Shown here piece by piece: positions 46,847 to 54,943 of a DNA stretch of 64,000 bases (the first letter of the stretch is position 1; each line of letters opens with the position of its first letter). The notes under the pieces are model-generated. The model had not been told where the DNA came from, did not search any database, and saw nothing but the letters and a program-made list of their open reading frames with translations. The stretch spans positions 744,001 through 808,000 of the forward strand of contig NZ_JAGIOI010000001.1 in the NCBI RefSeq assembly GCF_017876675.1, read 5' to 3'. The stretch is from Arthrobacter stackebrandtii (GTDB lineage: Bacteria > Actinomycetota > Actinomycetes > Actinomycetales > Micrococcaceae). A program made the position numbers and the translations under genes.

Positions 46847-47865
46847 GACGAGGCTCCTTCCACAAAGACGTACTTGAGTGCCTCGGCAGGGTTGGGCGTT
46901 GGCGAATTTTTGGCATGCTCGACGGCGTCCTCCACCTGGGCGCGTGCCTCATCTTCCATGGCGGCGACTTCAGCCTCGGTGACGGCTCCAGCGTCGAGCA
47001 GTTTCTGGCGATAAACAGGGATGGGGTCTTCGCCCGGTACGGTGGCCAGATCGGTCCGATAGCCCTGGGCGTCGCCCTCGAAGTGGCCCAACAGGCGCAG
47101 GGTGTGAACCTCGATCAAGCTGGGACCTTCCCCTGCCCGGGCCCGGGCAACAGCCTCGGCGGCCGCGGCGTAGACAGCTTCCACGTCGTTGCCCTCGATC
47201 CGAACACCCGGGATCCCGTACCCGGCGGCGCGGACGGCATTGGAGGGAACCGACGTCGAGGAGCTCCGAGGGACGGAAATGCCCCAGTCATTGTCCTCGA
47301 TGACGAAGATGACAGGCAGCTTCCAAAGGGCGGCCAGGTTCAGGGACTCGTGGAAGGCGCCGGCATTGGCCGCACCCTCACCGGCCACAGTGACGGCGAT
47401 GTTGTTGGTGCCGGCGTTGCGGAAAGCGAACGCCTGCCCCAGCGCGGGTGGAAAACCCTCGGCGACGATGCCCGAGCAGGAGAAATGGATCGACGGATCG
47501 AAGAGGTGCATATGCCCGCCGCGTCCGCGGCCCAACCCGGATTCGCGGCCGAAGATCTCACCCGTCAGCGAGCGCAGATTCATCCCCTTGGCGATGGCCA
47601 GGTGGTGCGGGCGGTGGGCTGCTGTGAGCCCGTCCCCTTGTTCGAGGTGGGCGCATATCCCGGCAGCCACGGGTTCCTGCCCGGCGGCCAGGTGCATTTC
47701 ACCCGGAATCAGGCCCTTGCCAATGTCGAACCCCGGCCCTTTGTCCGCATGATATTCGCGGAGGATGGCCTCTTCAAAGGTCCTGATCAGAATCATCTGG
47801 CGCAGCAGTCCTTGGCGCTGCTCCGCACTGAGCGCCATTGCGGCCTCAGTCGTTTCGGTGGTCAT
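46843..47865 (-). CDS. 2-oxoacid dehydrogenase E1 alpha subunit
   Basis: 340 residues from MTTETTEAAMALSAEQRQGLLRQM, chosen from AAAGGAG 5 bases upstream. TPP-Mg site: GEGAANAGAFHESLNLAALWKLPVIFVIEDN. Other E1 alpha blocks: GKGLIPGEMHLAAGQEPVAAG, AHRPHHLAIAKG, GRGGHMHLFDPS. The reaction is oxidative decarboxylation of a 2-oxoacid or acetoin, transferring the acyl group to the lipoyl protein. First structural gene after the IclR regulator; substrate undecided. Confidence 0.92.
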   Translation of the reverse strand: MTTETTEAAMALSAEQRQGLLRQMILIRTFEEAILREYHADKGPGFDIGKGLIPGEMHLAAGQEPVAAGICAHLEQGDGLTAAHRPHHLAIAKGMNLRSLTGEIFGRESGLGRGRGGHMHLFDPSIHFSCSGIVAEGFPPALGQAFAFRNAGTNNIAVTVAGEGAANAGAFHESLNLAALWKLPVIFVIEDNDWGISVPRSSSTSVPSNAVRAAGYGIPGVRIEGNDVEAVYAAAAEAVARARAGEGPSLIEVHTLRLLGHFEGDAQGYRTDLATVPGEDPIPVYRQKLLDAGAVTEAEVAAMEDEARAQVEDAVEHAKNSPTPNPAEALKYVFVEGASS

Positions 47866-48050
47866 AGCGACTCCTTTGTCCATCCATCGTGTCCGAACAG
47901 GTTGCGTCGATACCGGTGGTGGCATTGCGCATCGCGCTGCTCATTGCCGGATCAACGTCCCTGTCCTCAGAGCGTAGGCGGGCGGCGCGCCAGAAGATAC
48001 GGCCCAGATTTCAGCCTGTGAAAAGGCGGGCCTTGACCGTGGCGCTCGGG

Positions 48051-48836
48051 TCAGGGCAAGTCCGGGCCGGTGCCAAGCACCAGCGATAGTTGCCCGGCCG
48101 CCTCGTGAAGCGCTTTGGCATACTCTGCGCGGGATGTTCCGGAGGCGGCGTCATGCGGTCCGGAGGGCAAGGAAAGCGCCAGGGCCCCAATCCACGAAGA
48201 GGTGGACACTGGAACCGCAAGGCAGGTGAAGCCCAGGGCGTACTCTTGGTGGTCCATCATGGCCGTGGAATTCTGTTCCAGTTCCCGCAGGAATTCCTTG
48301 GGTGATCGAATGGTGTAAGGCGTCAGTTCGGCCAGCGGATGGCGGGTGATGTAGTCCATGCGGGTGTTGCTATCCAGGGCGGCCAGAATCTGTTTGCCGA
48401 AGGCCGAGGCATGCGCACTATCTTGCATCCCCACCCAAAGATCCACGCGCGGTGTCAGAGGCGTGTCCACAATGTCCACCACCTCGATCTCACCATCCGT
48501 GAAGCGGCTGAGGTAAACGGCAGCACGCACCTCATCGCGCAGGCCGTTCATGATCCCACGGCTGCGTGCAAGCGTGACGGCCTGGCTGCCCGTGGCGAGT
48601 GCGGGGTGTGCCGGGCCCAGAACGAAACCGTCCCGCTCGGCCGCCACGTAGTTCGAGTGGGCCAAGGTGCGCAGTACGTTGTAGGTGGTTCCCAGGCTCT
48701 GGCCCGTGGCGCGTGCAATGGACTTGGCCGACAAAGGGCGCGAGGCCGATCCAATACAGTCCAAAACCGTCAGGGCACGGCCCACCGACATCAATAGTGT
48801 GCCCGGTTTCCCGCCCTCAGTAGCCATCGTGTGCAT
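48051..48836 (-). CDS. IclR-family regulator of the dehydrogenase operon
   Basis: 261 residues from MHTMATEGGKPGTLLMSVGRALTVLDCIGSA, start set by GTGGAGG 7 bases upstream. The winged helix (RPLSAKSIARATGQSLGTTYNVLRTLAHSNYV) is followed by the IclR effector-binding GAF-like domain (VDLWVGMQDSAHASAFGKQILAALDS, ... YALGFTCLAVPVSTSSWIGALALSLPS). It is immediately upstream of, and co-directional with, the E1-lipoyl genes (185-bp gap), so it most likely regulates them and senses a carboxylic acid. Confidence 0.9.
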   Translation of the reverse strand: MHTMATEGGKPGTLLMSVGRALTVLDCIGSASRPLSAKSIARATGQSLGTTYNVLRTLAHSNYVAAERDGFVLGPAHPALATGSQAVTLARSRGIMNGLRDEVRAAVYLSRFTDGEIEVVDIVDTPLTPRVDLWVGMQDSAHASAFGKQILAALDSNTRMDYITRHPLAELTPYTIRSPKEFLRELEQNSTAMMDHQEYALGFTCLAVPVSTSSWIGALALSLPSGPHDAASGTSRAEYAKALHEAAGQLSLVLGTGPDLP

Positions 48837-49093
48837 CGTTGCGCCTCCACTGCCAGAGTACATCGTGGGCCTGCTTTCGCGGGAGCCATGACTTGGTCAC
48901 CTTCGCCGAGGCCGATGGCTTTGCTCTCAAAGTACGACGGCGGGAATTCACTTTTACCGCCAAAGGTGAACTCCCCGTTCACTGCCTCCCACCGCTCGCA
49001 AGCTCGCAGCGGGCCCCTCGGCAGCCATCTTACGCAGAATCGCCGAGATGTGAGAAAACGCCCACTAATAGAGTGGCGATCACATCGGTGGGG

Positions 49094-49312
49094 TCAGGCT
49101 GCAGCCTTCTTCTTGGCTGCCACGCTGGTCGAGGCCCAGGTGGCACCCAGCAATGCTGCGCAGCTGGAGGCCATGACCGTCATGCCGGCGCTGCCCTGGA
49201 CGAGTCCGGCAATGAACAGCGCCGCCATGCACGCCAGACCCATGGCCATCCCGATCCCCATAATGCGGGTGGCGTAGTAGTCGTGGGTCCTGGTCTGTGT
49301 GGTGGTGTCCAT
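49094..49312 (-). CDS. Small two-helix membrane protein
   Basis: 72 residues: MDTTTQTRTHDYYATRIMGIG then two hydrophobic helices (MAMGLACMAALFIAGLVQG and MTVMASSCAALLGATWASTSVA) and a basic tail. AAGGAG lies 6 bases before the ATG. A sigma-A-like promoter with a palindrome in its spacer lies just upstream. It is divergent from the ferritin-VIT1 gene. Unknown family. Confidence 0.75.
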   Translation of the reverse strand: MDTTTQTRTHDYYATRIMGIGMAMGLACMAALFIAGLVQGSAGMTVMASSCAALLGATWASTSVAAKKKAAA

Positions 49313-49351
49313 GGTGTTCTCCTTGGTTGCGTTGCTTGCTTCGTTGACACA

Positions 49352-49389
49352 ACTATACGAAAGTACTTTCCGTTACGTCAAGTACTTTC
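49352..49389 (-). promoter_or_regulatory. Promoter with embedded palindromic operator
   Basis: On the minus strand, TTGACG (49376-49381) and TATAGT (49352-49357) are 18 bases apart and serve the small membrane protein. GAAAGTACTTTC (49359-49370) is a perfect palindrome filling the spacer, and AAGTACTTTC is repeated at 49380-49389, 19 bp further on. Binding of a regulator would block the promoter. Confidence 0.7.
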
Positions 49390-49507
49390 TGTAGATGGAT
49401 TTTCGGGCCGTTATTCCGGTGTGCCGAAACTATTTCACGAGGGATCCCGGCCGAAAATCCGCGCGGATCCGAGCTACAGTAAGGGCTGACTTTGAGGAGC
49501 TTGACCC

Positions 49508-50599
49508 ATGCCTGAACGGATTCCCACCCCAACGGAAATCAAGCGGTGGCGGCAGTATTTGGCCGATGAACGGGCCGAGGCTGCCGTATACCGCGACCTC
49601 GCCAAGCGCCGCGAGGGCGAAGAACACGCCATCCTGATGGCCCTTGCCGCCGCAGAGGGCCGCCATGAACGGCACTGGCTGGAACTGCTGGGCGAGCACG
49701 CCGGGCAGCCCGTCCGGCCGTCCATGAGGAACCAGCTTTTGGGTTTGCTGGCCCGCCGCTTCGGCTCGGTCTTTGTCCTGGCGCTGGCGCAACGGGCCGA
49801 ATCGCGTTCCCCCTACGCGGAAGATGTCGACGCCACGGATGCAATGGCCGCGGATGAATCAATCCACGAAGAAGTGGTGCGTGGATTGGCGACGCGCGGG
49901 CGCAACAGGCTCGCCGGATCGTTCCGTGCTGCTGTATTCGGCGCAAATGACGGCCTGGTCAGCAACCTTTCCCTTGTTGCCGGCATGGCCGCCACGGGCG
50001 TCTCAAGCCAGGTTGTGCTCTTCAGCGGCATTGCCGGACTCCTTGCCGGGGCGCTGTCCATGGGCGCCGGCGAGTTCGTCTCCGTCCGCTCGCAGCGCGA
50101 ACTCCTGGATGCTTCCCAGCCCACCCAGGTCACCCTGACGGCCGGACCGTCACTGGACGTGGAAAACAACGAACTCGTGCTTGTCTACCTCGCCCGCGGC
50201 ATGTCCCGGGAGGCGGCCGAACACCGCGCCGCCGAGCGCATGGGGCAGTTCACCTGCGATTGCGATCCCAGCCTGTCGTTGAAACCGGAGAACTTCGAGG
50301 AAGCCGACGAACACGAAACGCTCGGCACGGCCTGGGGTGCTGCCTCTTCCAGTTTCTGTTTCTTTGCCTCGGGCGCCATCATCCCGATCCTGCCGTTCCT
50401 CTTTGGCATGACGGGCATCGGTGCGCTCGCGCTGGCCTGTGTCCTGGTGGGCGTGACGCTCATGGGCACCGGCGCTGTGGTGGGCCTGCTCTCCGGCGCG
50501 TCCCCGCTGTGGCGCGGCCTGCGCCAGCTGGCCATTGGCATGGGCGCCGCCGCGGCGACGTACCTGCTGGGACTGCTGTTCGGCACCGTGGTCGGCTAA
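49508..50599 (+). CDS. Ferritin-like / VIT1 fusion, iron or manganese transporter
   Basis: 363 residues. N-terminal ferritin/rubrerythrin-like domain (about 1-140) with diiron-type ligands in DERAEAAVYRDLAKRREGEEH, EGRHERHWLELLGEH and DESIHEEV. C-terminal VIT1/CCC1 domain (about 145-363) with five helices and conserved GANDGLVSNLSLVAGM and GAGEFVSVRSQRE. This is the MbfA-type fusion, which exports iron (or manganese) across the membrane, with the ferritin domain probably facing the cytoplasm. GAGGAG precedes the ATG. Divergent from the small membrane protein. Confidence 0.93.
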   Translation: MPERIPTPTEIKRWRQYLADERAEAAVYRDLAKRREGEEHAILMALAAAEGRHERHWLELLGEHAGQPVRPSMRNQLLGLLARRFGSVFVLALAQRAESRSPYAEDVDATDAMAADESIHEEVVRGLATRGRNRLAGSFRAAVFGANDGLVSNLSLVAGMAATGVSSQVVLFSGIAGLLAGALSMGAGEFVSVRSQRELLDASQPTQVTLTAGPSLDVENNELVLVYLARGMSREAAEHRAAERMGQFTCDCDPSLSLKPENFEEADEHETLGTAWGAASSSFCFFASGAIIPILPFLFGMTGIGALALACVLVGVTLMGTGAVVGLLSGASPLWRGLRQLAIGMGAAAATYLLGLLFGTVVG

Positions 50600-50608
50600 C
50601 CCCCGCGG

Positions 50609-50732
50609 CGCCCTCGCAGCAATGACGGCTTTCCTTGAGACGCTGTCGCAGCAATGACGGCTTTCCGGCCAACGCCCTCGCATTTGCCTGCGCTGGGGTC
50701 CCCGAAAAACCCACCATCGCTGCGAGGGCGTC
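50609..50732. repeat. Nested palindromic intergenic element, family B copy 2
   Basis: Two 32-bp units CGC-TCGCAGCAATGACGG-CTTTCC begin at 50609 and 50641; the second unit and the right arm (CCATCGCTGCGAGGGCGTC, ends 50732) form the outer palindrome, with an imperfect inner hairpin near 50671-50702. Shares its order and many words with 20959-21051. It lies between convergent genes. Confidence 0.8.
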
Positions 50733-50757
50733 TGATGTCAGCGCACGGGAGGCCGAC

Positions 50758-51879
50758 TTAGCCGTGGTGGCTGCCGAGCACCTCGCAGGCTTCTTCCACC
50801 GTGTCCACGATGAAAACGAAATCTTCCATGGCGCGCCCCTGGGCCAGGGTCTTCAGCAGCGGCATCACGGGGACTTCAACCTCCCAGTACTTCCGGCCCA
50901 CCAGCACCATGGGTGAGATGGCACCGTCGGCAGCGTAGTAGTTCTCGCAGGCGTCCTGGAAAACCTCCTGCACAGTTCCGGCCGCGCCGGGCAGGAACAC
51001 GATCCCGCCCCGCGAACGCTGCAGCAGGATCGCCTCCCGCAGGGCGTTCGTGAAGTACTTGGCAATGGAACTGGCAAACACGTTGGGCGGCTCGTGGCCG
51101 TAGAACCAGGTTGGAATGCCCAGGCTTGCCGCACCGTCGGGATGCGCATCCACAACGTCGAAGGCCGCGCGGGCCCACTCGGTGACCGAGGGGCGGAAGC
51201 TGGGGACGGCAGCCAAGGTGAGCAGGGCGCGGTCCAGCGTTCCGGCGTCGTACGCGGAAAGGTATGCACCCAGGTTGGCGGCCTCCATGGCGCCGGGCCC
51301 GCCGCCGGTTGCTACGAAAAAGCCGGCCCGGGTCAGCGCCCGTCCCAGCCGGGCGGCCTGCGCGAACTGCTCGCTGCCGCGCGCTGCGGCATGCCCGCCC
51401 ATGACGCCGACCACCGGAGCCTGGCGGCGGGAGAGGAATTCGTCGAGGGCGTCGGTGATGGCGTGGTCGTGGATTGCGCTGGCGAGCGTGGAGTGCAGCG
51501 CGGGCCCGGTCTGCAGGCTCCACTGGTAGATGCGGGCATCCGGCACGCGCTCGTATTCGCCGCCGCGAATGCCGTCGAAGAGCTCGGCGCCGCTGTACAG
51601 GCGGCCGCGATAGGCGTTGAACGGCACATGCGGAAGGGCCGGGAAAATGAGTGCGCCGCGGCTGCGCAGGAGGTCCTCCACGCCGGTGGCGAAGCGGCAG
51701 CCCATGAAGATGGCGCCGGGCGCGTGCAGCGAGACCAGCACTTCGGATCGCCCCCGCAGGTCCACGGACTGGAAATGCCAGCCGTGCATGGACTTCGCGC
51801 CGCCGGCCACGAGCTCATCGAGGCGGTCCAGCTGGTCGATCTCAACGTCGCGGGGCCGGGGTGTCAAAGGTGCATTCAC
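50758..51879 (-). CDS. LOG-family (Rossmann-fold nucleotide-binding) protein
   Basis: 373 residues. The LOG-family core is in the second half: VGVMGGHAAARGSEQFAQAARLGRALTRAGFFVATGGGPGAMEAANLGAYLS and LPGAAGTVQEVFQDA, the counterpart of PGGxGTxxE with PGAAGTVQE. LOG proteins cleave nucleoside monophosphates (cytokinin-type lonely-guy activity). An extra N-terminal domain of about 130 residues precedes it, so this is a long, divergent branch; activity on cytokinin precursors is not assured. Confidence 0.85.
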   Translation of the reverse strand: MNAPLTPRPRDVEIDQLDRLDELVAGGAKSMHGWHFQSVDLRGRSEVLVSLHAPGAIFMGCRFATGVEDLLRSRGALIFPALPHVPFNAYRGRLYSGAELFDGIRGGEYERVPDARIYQWSLQTGPALHSTLASAIHDHAITDALDEFLSRRQAPVVGVMGGHAAARGSEQFAQAARLGRALTRAGFFVATGGGPGAMEAANLGAYLSAYDAGTLDRALLTLAAVPSFRPSVTEWARAAFDVVDAHPDGAASLGIPTWFYGHEPPNVFASSIAKYFTNALREAILLQRSRGGIVFLPGAAGTVQEVFQDACENYYAADGAISPMVLVGRKYWEVEVPVMPLLKTLAQGRAMEDFVFIVDTVEEACEVLGSHHG

Positions 51880-52047
51880 ACAGCCAAGCCTACCGGCCGA
51901 GGGGCCCCGGGCGAGCTGGCGAGTCCGGGGAGGGCGGTGGGCGCTACCGGCCGAGGGGCCGGGGAATCGGGCATAGGCTGGATGCAGTCATTCCATGCAC
52001 GACGCCGGAACCCGGCACCGCGCATCAGCCCACCTTGAGGAGCACCC

Positions 52048-52356
52048 ATGCAGGAAGTCACCACAGCCGACATTTTGGCAGCCGACCCCGACGTCCAGAT
52101 CATCGACGTCCGTGAATCCGGCGAGCTTGCAACCGGCATGATTGAGGATGCAGTCCATATTCCGTCGGGCGAGATCCTGGAGCGTTCCGGCGAGCTGGAC
52201 AAGTCCCGGCGCATCATCGCCGTCTGCCACGGCGGCGGGCGCAGCGGGCGGGTGGCCGCAGCCCTGACCGAACTCGGCTACAACGCCGACACCCTCATTG
52301 GCGGCATGAGCGGCTGGGAAGCCGAAGACCTGCCAATGGTGGCGCCCGGGGCATAA
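52048..52356 (+). CDS. Single-domain rhodanese (sulfurtransferase)
   Basis: 102 residues. Active-site loop VCHGGGRSGRVA with the catalytic cysteine at about 72; the CH2A signature is VQIIDVRESGELATGMI. Transfers sulfane sulfur or carries persulfide in the cytosol. GAGGAG precedes the ATG by 5 bases. It is alone in its transcription unit. Confidence 0.92.
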   Translation: MQEVTTADILAADPDVQIIDVRESGELATGMIEDAVHIPSGEILERSGELDKSRRIIAVCHGGGRSGRVAAALTELGYNADTLIGGMSGWEAEDLPMVAPGA

Positions 52357-52663
52357 CCCGCCAGGGCAGGGCCCCAGGCGCAGCCCGCCGGATCGTGAAG
52401 CCCGGGGCGGGAACATCCCCGACCCTGAACACAGGCGCACCACTCGCCGCCACTTGTGCGGCAAGGTGCCTCTACGCACCAGTAGGGTCGGCTGGTGCGT
52501 ATGAGTTCATGATTTGGCCGGCCTCGGACATGAATTCCGCTCACCGCACGGGCGGAGAATGCCGCCGTTTGACGCAATTGCCAAGGCTTGAGCTGTGGCA
52601 TTTGTGTCAAACGGCGGCATTCTTGCGTGCCGGCCATCGCCTCAATGGCCGGAACGCTCCAGG
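52357..52663. other. 307-bp region between convergent genes
   Basis: No gene supported. It contains the hairpin at 52557-52622. The rest is GC-rich with no convincing promoter. Confidence 0.5.
52557..52622. repeat. 66-bp palindromic intergenic element
   Basis: GAATGCCGCCGTTTGAC (52557-52573) pairs exactly with GTCAAACGGCGGCATTC (52606-52622) around a 32-base core. It lies between convergent genes (rhodanese and AKR), like the 67-bp elements, but the sequence is unrelated. Confidence 0.85.
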
Positions 52664-53491
52664 TCAGCCGTTGAAATCGGCCGGGTGGGGCCCAATCCGG
52701 CCGTCGCACTCCAAGGCGTCAATGGCAGCAAGCTCCTGGGGGCTGAGCTCAAAGTCCAGGATGCCCACATTCTCTGCCATCCGGGCCGGGGTGACGGACT
52801 TCGGAATGATGATGCGGCCCTGCTGCAGGTGCCAGCGCAGCACGACCTGGGCGGGCGTGCGCCCATGGGCTGCCGCGGCAGCTGCCACGGCGGGATCCGA
52901 CAGCACGGTTCCCTGGGCCAGCGGGCTCCACGCCTCGGTGGCGATGCCGTGGGCGGCCCCGAACCCGGAAATGCCGCGCTGCTGCAGGGCCGGATGGACC
53001 TCGACCTGGTTCACGGCGGGCACGGTGCCGCCGAGCGCAATGACCTTCTCCAGGTGTTCCGGCAGGAAGTTGGAAACGCCGATGGCCCGCACACGTCCGG
53101 CGGCCAGCAATTCCTCCAACGCCTGCCACGCCGCCACATAGGCATCGGTGGCCGGTGCAGGCCAGTGGATCAGGTAGAGGTCAAGGTAGTCCAGGCCCAA
53201 CTTGGCCAGGCTGGCGTCGTAGGCGGCCAGGGTTTCCCCGCGGCTAAGGTCGGAGATCCACACCTTGGAGGTGATGAACAGCTCCTCCCTCGGAAGGCCC
53301 GAGGCGGCAATGGCGCGCCCCACACCTTCCTCGTTGCCGTAAATCGCGGCGGTGTCGATGCTGCGGTACCCGGCCGCCAGCGCTGCAGTGACGGCCTGCT
53401 CCGTTTCATCGTTGGGCACCTGGAACACGCCAAAGCCGATCTGCGGCATGGCGACACCGTTGTTGAGCGTGATGGAGGGGATCGATTTCAT
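52664..53491 (-). CDS. Aldo/keto reductase (AKR superfamily)
   Basis: 275 residues, NADPH-dependent. Typical AKR blocks: IGFGVFQVPNDETEQAVTAALAAGYRSIDTAAIYGNEEGVGRAI (catalytic D and Y), LYLIHWPAP (H), AIGVSNFLPEHLEKV and QVEVHPALQQ. Related to 2,5-diketo-gluconate reductase types. The start MKSIPSITLNNGV is chosen from CAGGAG 6 bases upstream. It follows the MFS gene by 69 bp on the same strand, so they likely form an operon. Confidence 0.93.
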   Translation of the reverse strand: MKSIPSITLNNGVAMPQIGFGVFQVPNDETEQAVTAALAAGYRSIDTAAIYGNEEGVGRAIAASGLPREELFITSKVWISDLSRGETLAAYDASLAKLGLDYLDLYLIHWPAPATDAYVAAWQALEELLAAGRVRAIGVSNFLPEHLEKVIALGGTVPAVNQVEVHPALQQRGISGFGAAHGIATEAWSPLAQGTVLSDPAVAAAAAAHGRTPAQVVLRWHLQQGRIIIPKSVTPARMAENVGILDFELSPQELAAIDALECDGRIGPHPADFNG

Positions 53492-53560
53492 GGGGTTCTC
53501 CTGTAGTTGTTGGTGCAAATTGTGGGGAAAGTTTAAAGGGAATGTATTGAAGATCGTGGG

Positions 53561-54796
53561 CTAGCGGTGTGCGGGTTGCGCAGCACGGCCGGCGGGCCGC
53601 CCGGGAAGGGCTGGATGTCCGACGGCGGCAGGCACCTTGTGTGCCTTGGCCGTCAGTTTGCGCCCGTCGGCTGCGGCGAACGCCATCACCGCCACCGCGA
53701 GGACCGTCAGCCCGGCGCCGGCCCAGATGGGCGAGGTGTAGCCAAGTCCGGCGGTGATGGTGACCCCGCCCAGCCAGGCGCCAAGGGCGTTGCCCAGGTT
53801 GAAGGCACCGATGTTGGCGCCGGACGCGAGGGTGGGCGCCGCTGTCGCCCATGTCATGACACGCATCTGCAGGCCGGGCACGGTGGCAAAGCCGAACCCT
53901 CCCATGAGGACGAGGGAGGCAATGGCCATGAATTGGCTGGAGGCGGTCAGTGCGAAGACGACCAGGATGACGGCGAGGATGGAGAGGACCACGAGGAGCG
54001 TCTTGTCGACGTTCCTGTCCGCAGCTTTTCCGCCGAGGGTGTTGCCAATGAACAGGCCCACGCCGAAGAGGATGAGCAGCCACGGCACGGTGGTGGCCGC
54101 GAAGCCGGAGACGCTGGTCAGGGTGAAGGCGATGTAGGTGAACGCGCCGAACATGCCGCCGTAACCCAGCACGGTGACGGTGATGGAGAGCCAGACCTGG
54201 CGGGATTTGAACGCGCGCAGTTCCCCGCGCAGGCCTGCGCTGCGTTCGTGGGCAATGTTGGGGACGAGTGCCAGGATGCCGATCAGGGCGATGATGCCGA
54301 TGGCCGTGATGGCCCAGAACGTGGAACGCCAGCCGGCCTGCTGGCCGAGGAGGGTGCCGAAGGGGACGCCGAGGACGTTTGCCGCGGTGAGTCCGGTGAA
54401 CATGATGGCGATGGCGCCGGCCTTCTTGCTGGGGGCCACCATGTCGGCGGCGACCACCGCGCCAATGCCGAAGAAGGCGCCGTGGCACAGGGCGGCGATG
54501 ACGCGCCCGGCCATCATGGAGGTGTAGTCGGGCGCCATGGCGGACATCATGTTGCCGGCGATGAACAGGACCATGAGCCCGGCCAGAACCGGTTTACGCG
54601 GAAGGCGGGTGACGGCGGCCGTCAGCAGCAGGGCGCCGACCACAACGGCCAGTGCGTAGCCGGAGATAAGCCAGCCTGCCGTGGCTTCGCTGACTTTGAA
54701 GTCGGCGGCAATTTCCGGGAGCAGTCCCATGATGACGAACTCGGTGAGTCCGATTCCGAAGCCGCCGACGGCGAGGGCTATGAGGCCAAGTGGCAT
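53561..54796 (-). CDS. MFS exporter, DHA1 family
   Basis: 411 residues, 12 membrane helices, from MPLGLIALAVGGFGIGLTEFVIMGLLPEIAADFKVSEATAGWLISGYALAVVVGALLLTAAVTRLPRKPVLAGLMVLF. The motif-A-like RLPRKPVL between helices 2 and 3 and FGIGLTEF are typical of DHA1 drug/arabinose efflux proteins. GGGAG precedes the ATG at 54796; an ATG at 54829 lacks a site. Divergent from a MarR regulator that very likely controls it; forms an operon with the AKR. Confidence 0.92.
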   Translation of the reverse strand: MPLGLIALAVGGFGIGLTEFVIMGLLPEIAADFKVSEATAGWLISGYALAVVVGALLLTAAVTRLPRKPVLAGLMVLFIAGNMMSAMAPDYTSMMAGRVIAALCHGAFFGIGAVVAADMVAPSKKAGAIAIMFTGLTAANVLGVPFGTLLGQQAGWRSTFWAITAIGIIALIGILALVPNIAHERSAGLRGELRAFKSRQVWLSITVTVLGYGGMFGAFTYIAFTLTSVSGFAATTVPWLLILFGVGLFIGNTLGGKAADRNVDKTLLVVLSILAVILVVFALTASSQFMAIASLVLMGGFGFATVPGLQMRVMTWATAAPTLASGANIGAFNLGNALGAWLGGVTITAGLGYTSPIWAGAGLTVLAVAVMAFAAADGRKLTAKAHKVPAAVGHPALPGRPAGRAAQPAHR

Positions 54797-54841
54797 GATT
54801 CTCCCAAGAAAGCTTGTTTGGACGCGCATGGCGTAAACTAT

Positions 54842-54897
54842 TAGTTGCAGACGCTGGGTAAATCATTGCACACGCAACTATCCAGCGCAAGCAACTA
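54842..54897. promoter_or_regulatory. Three repeated half-sites: probable MarR operators
   Basis: TAGTTGC (54842-54848) is mirrored by GCAACTA (54874-54880) and repeated by GCAACTA (54891-54897). All lie in the 147-bp divergent space between the MFS and MarR starts. Confidence 0.7.
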
Positions 54898-54943
54898 TCT
54901 ATGCTTGTGCTGCACCGCATGTTTTTCACGAAGGGAACCGACC

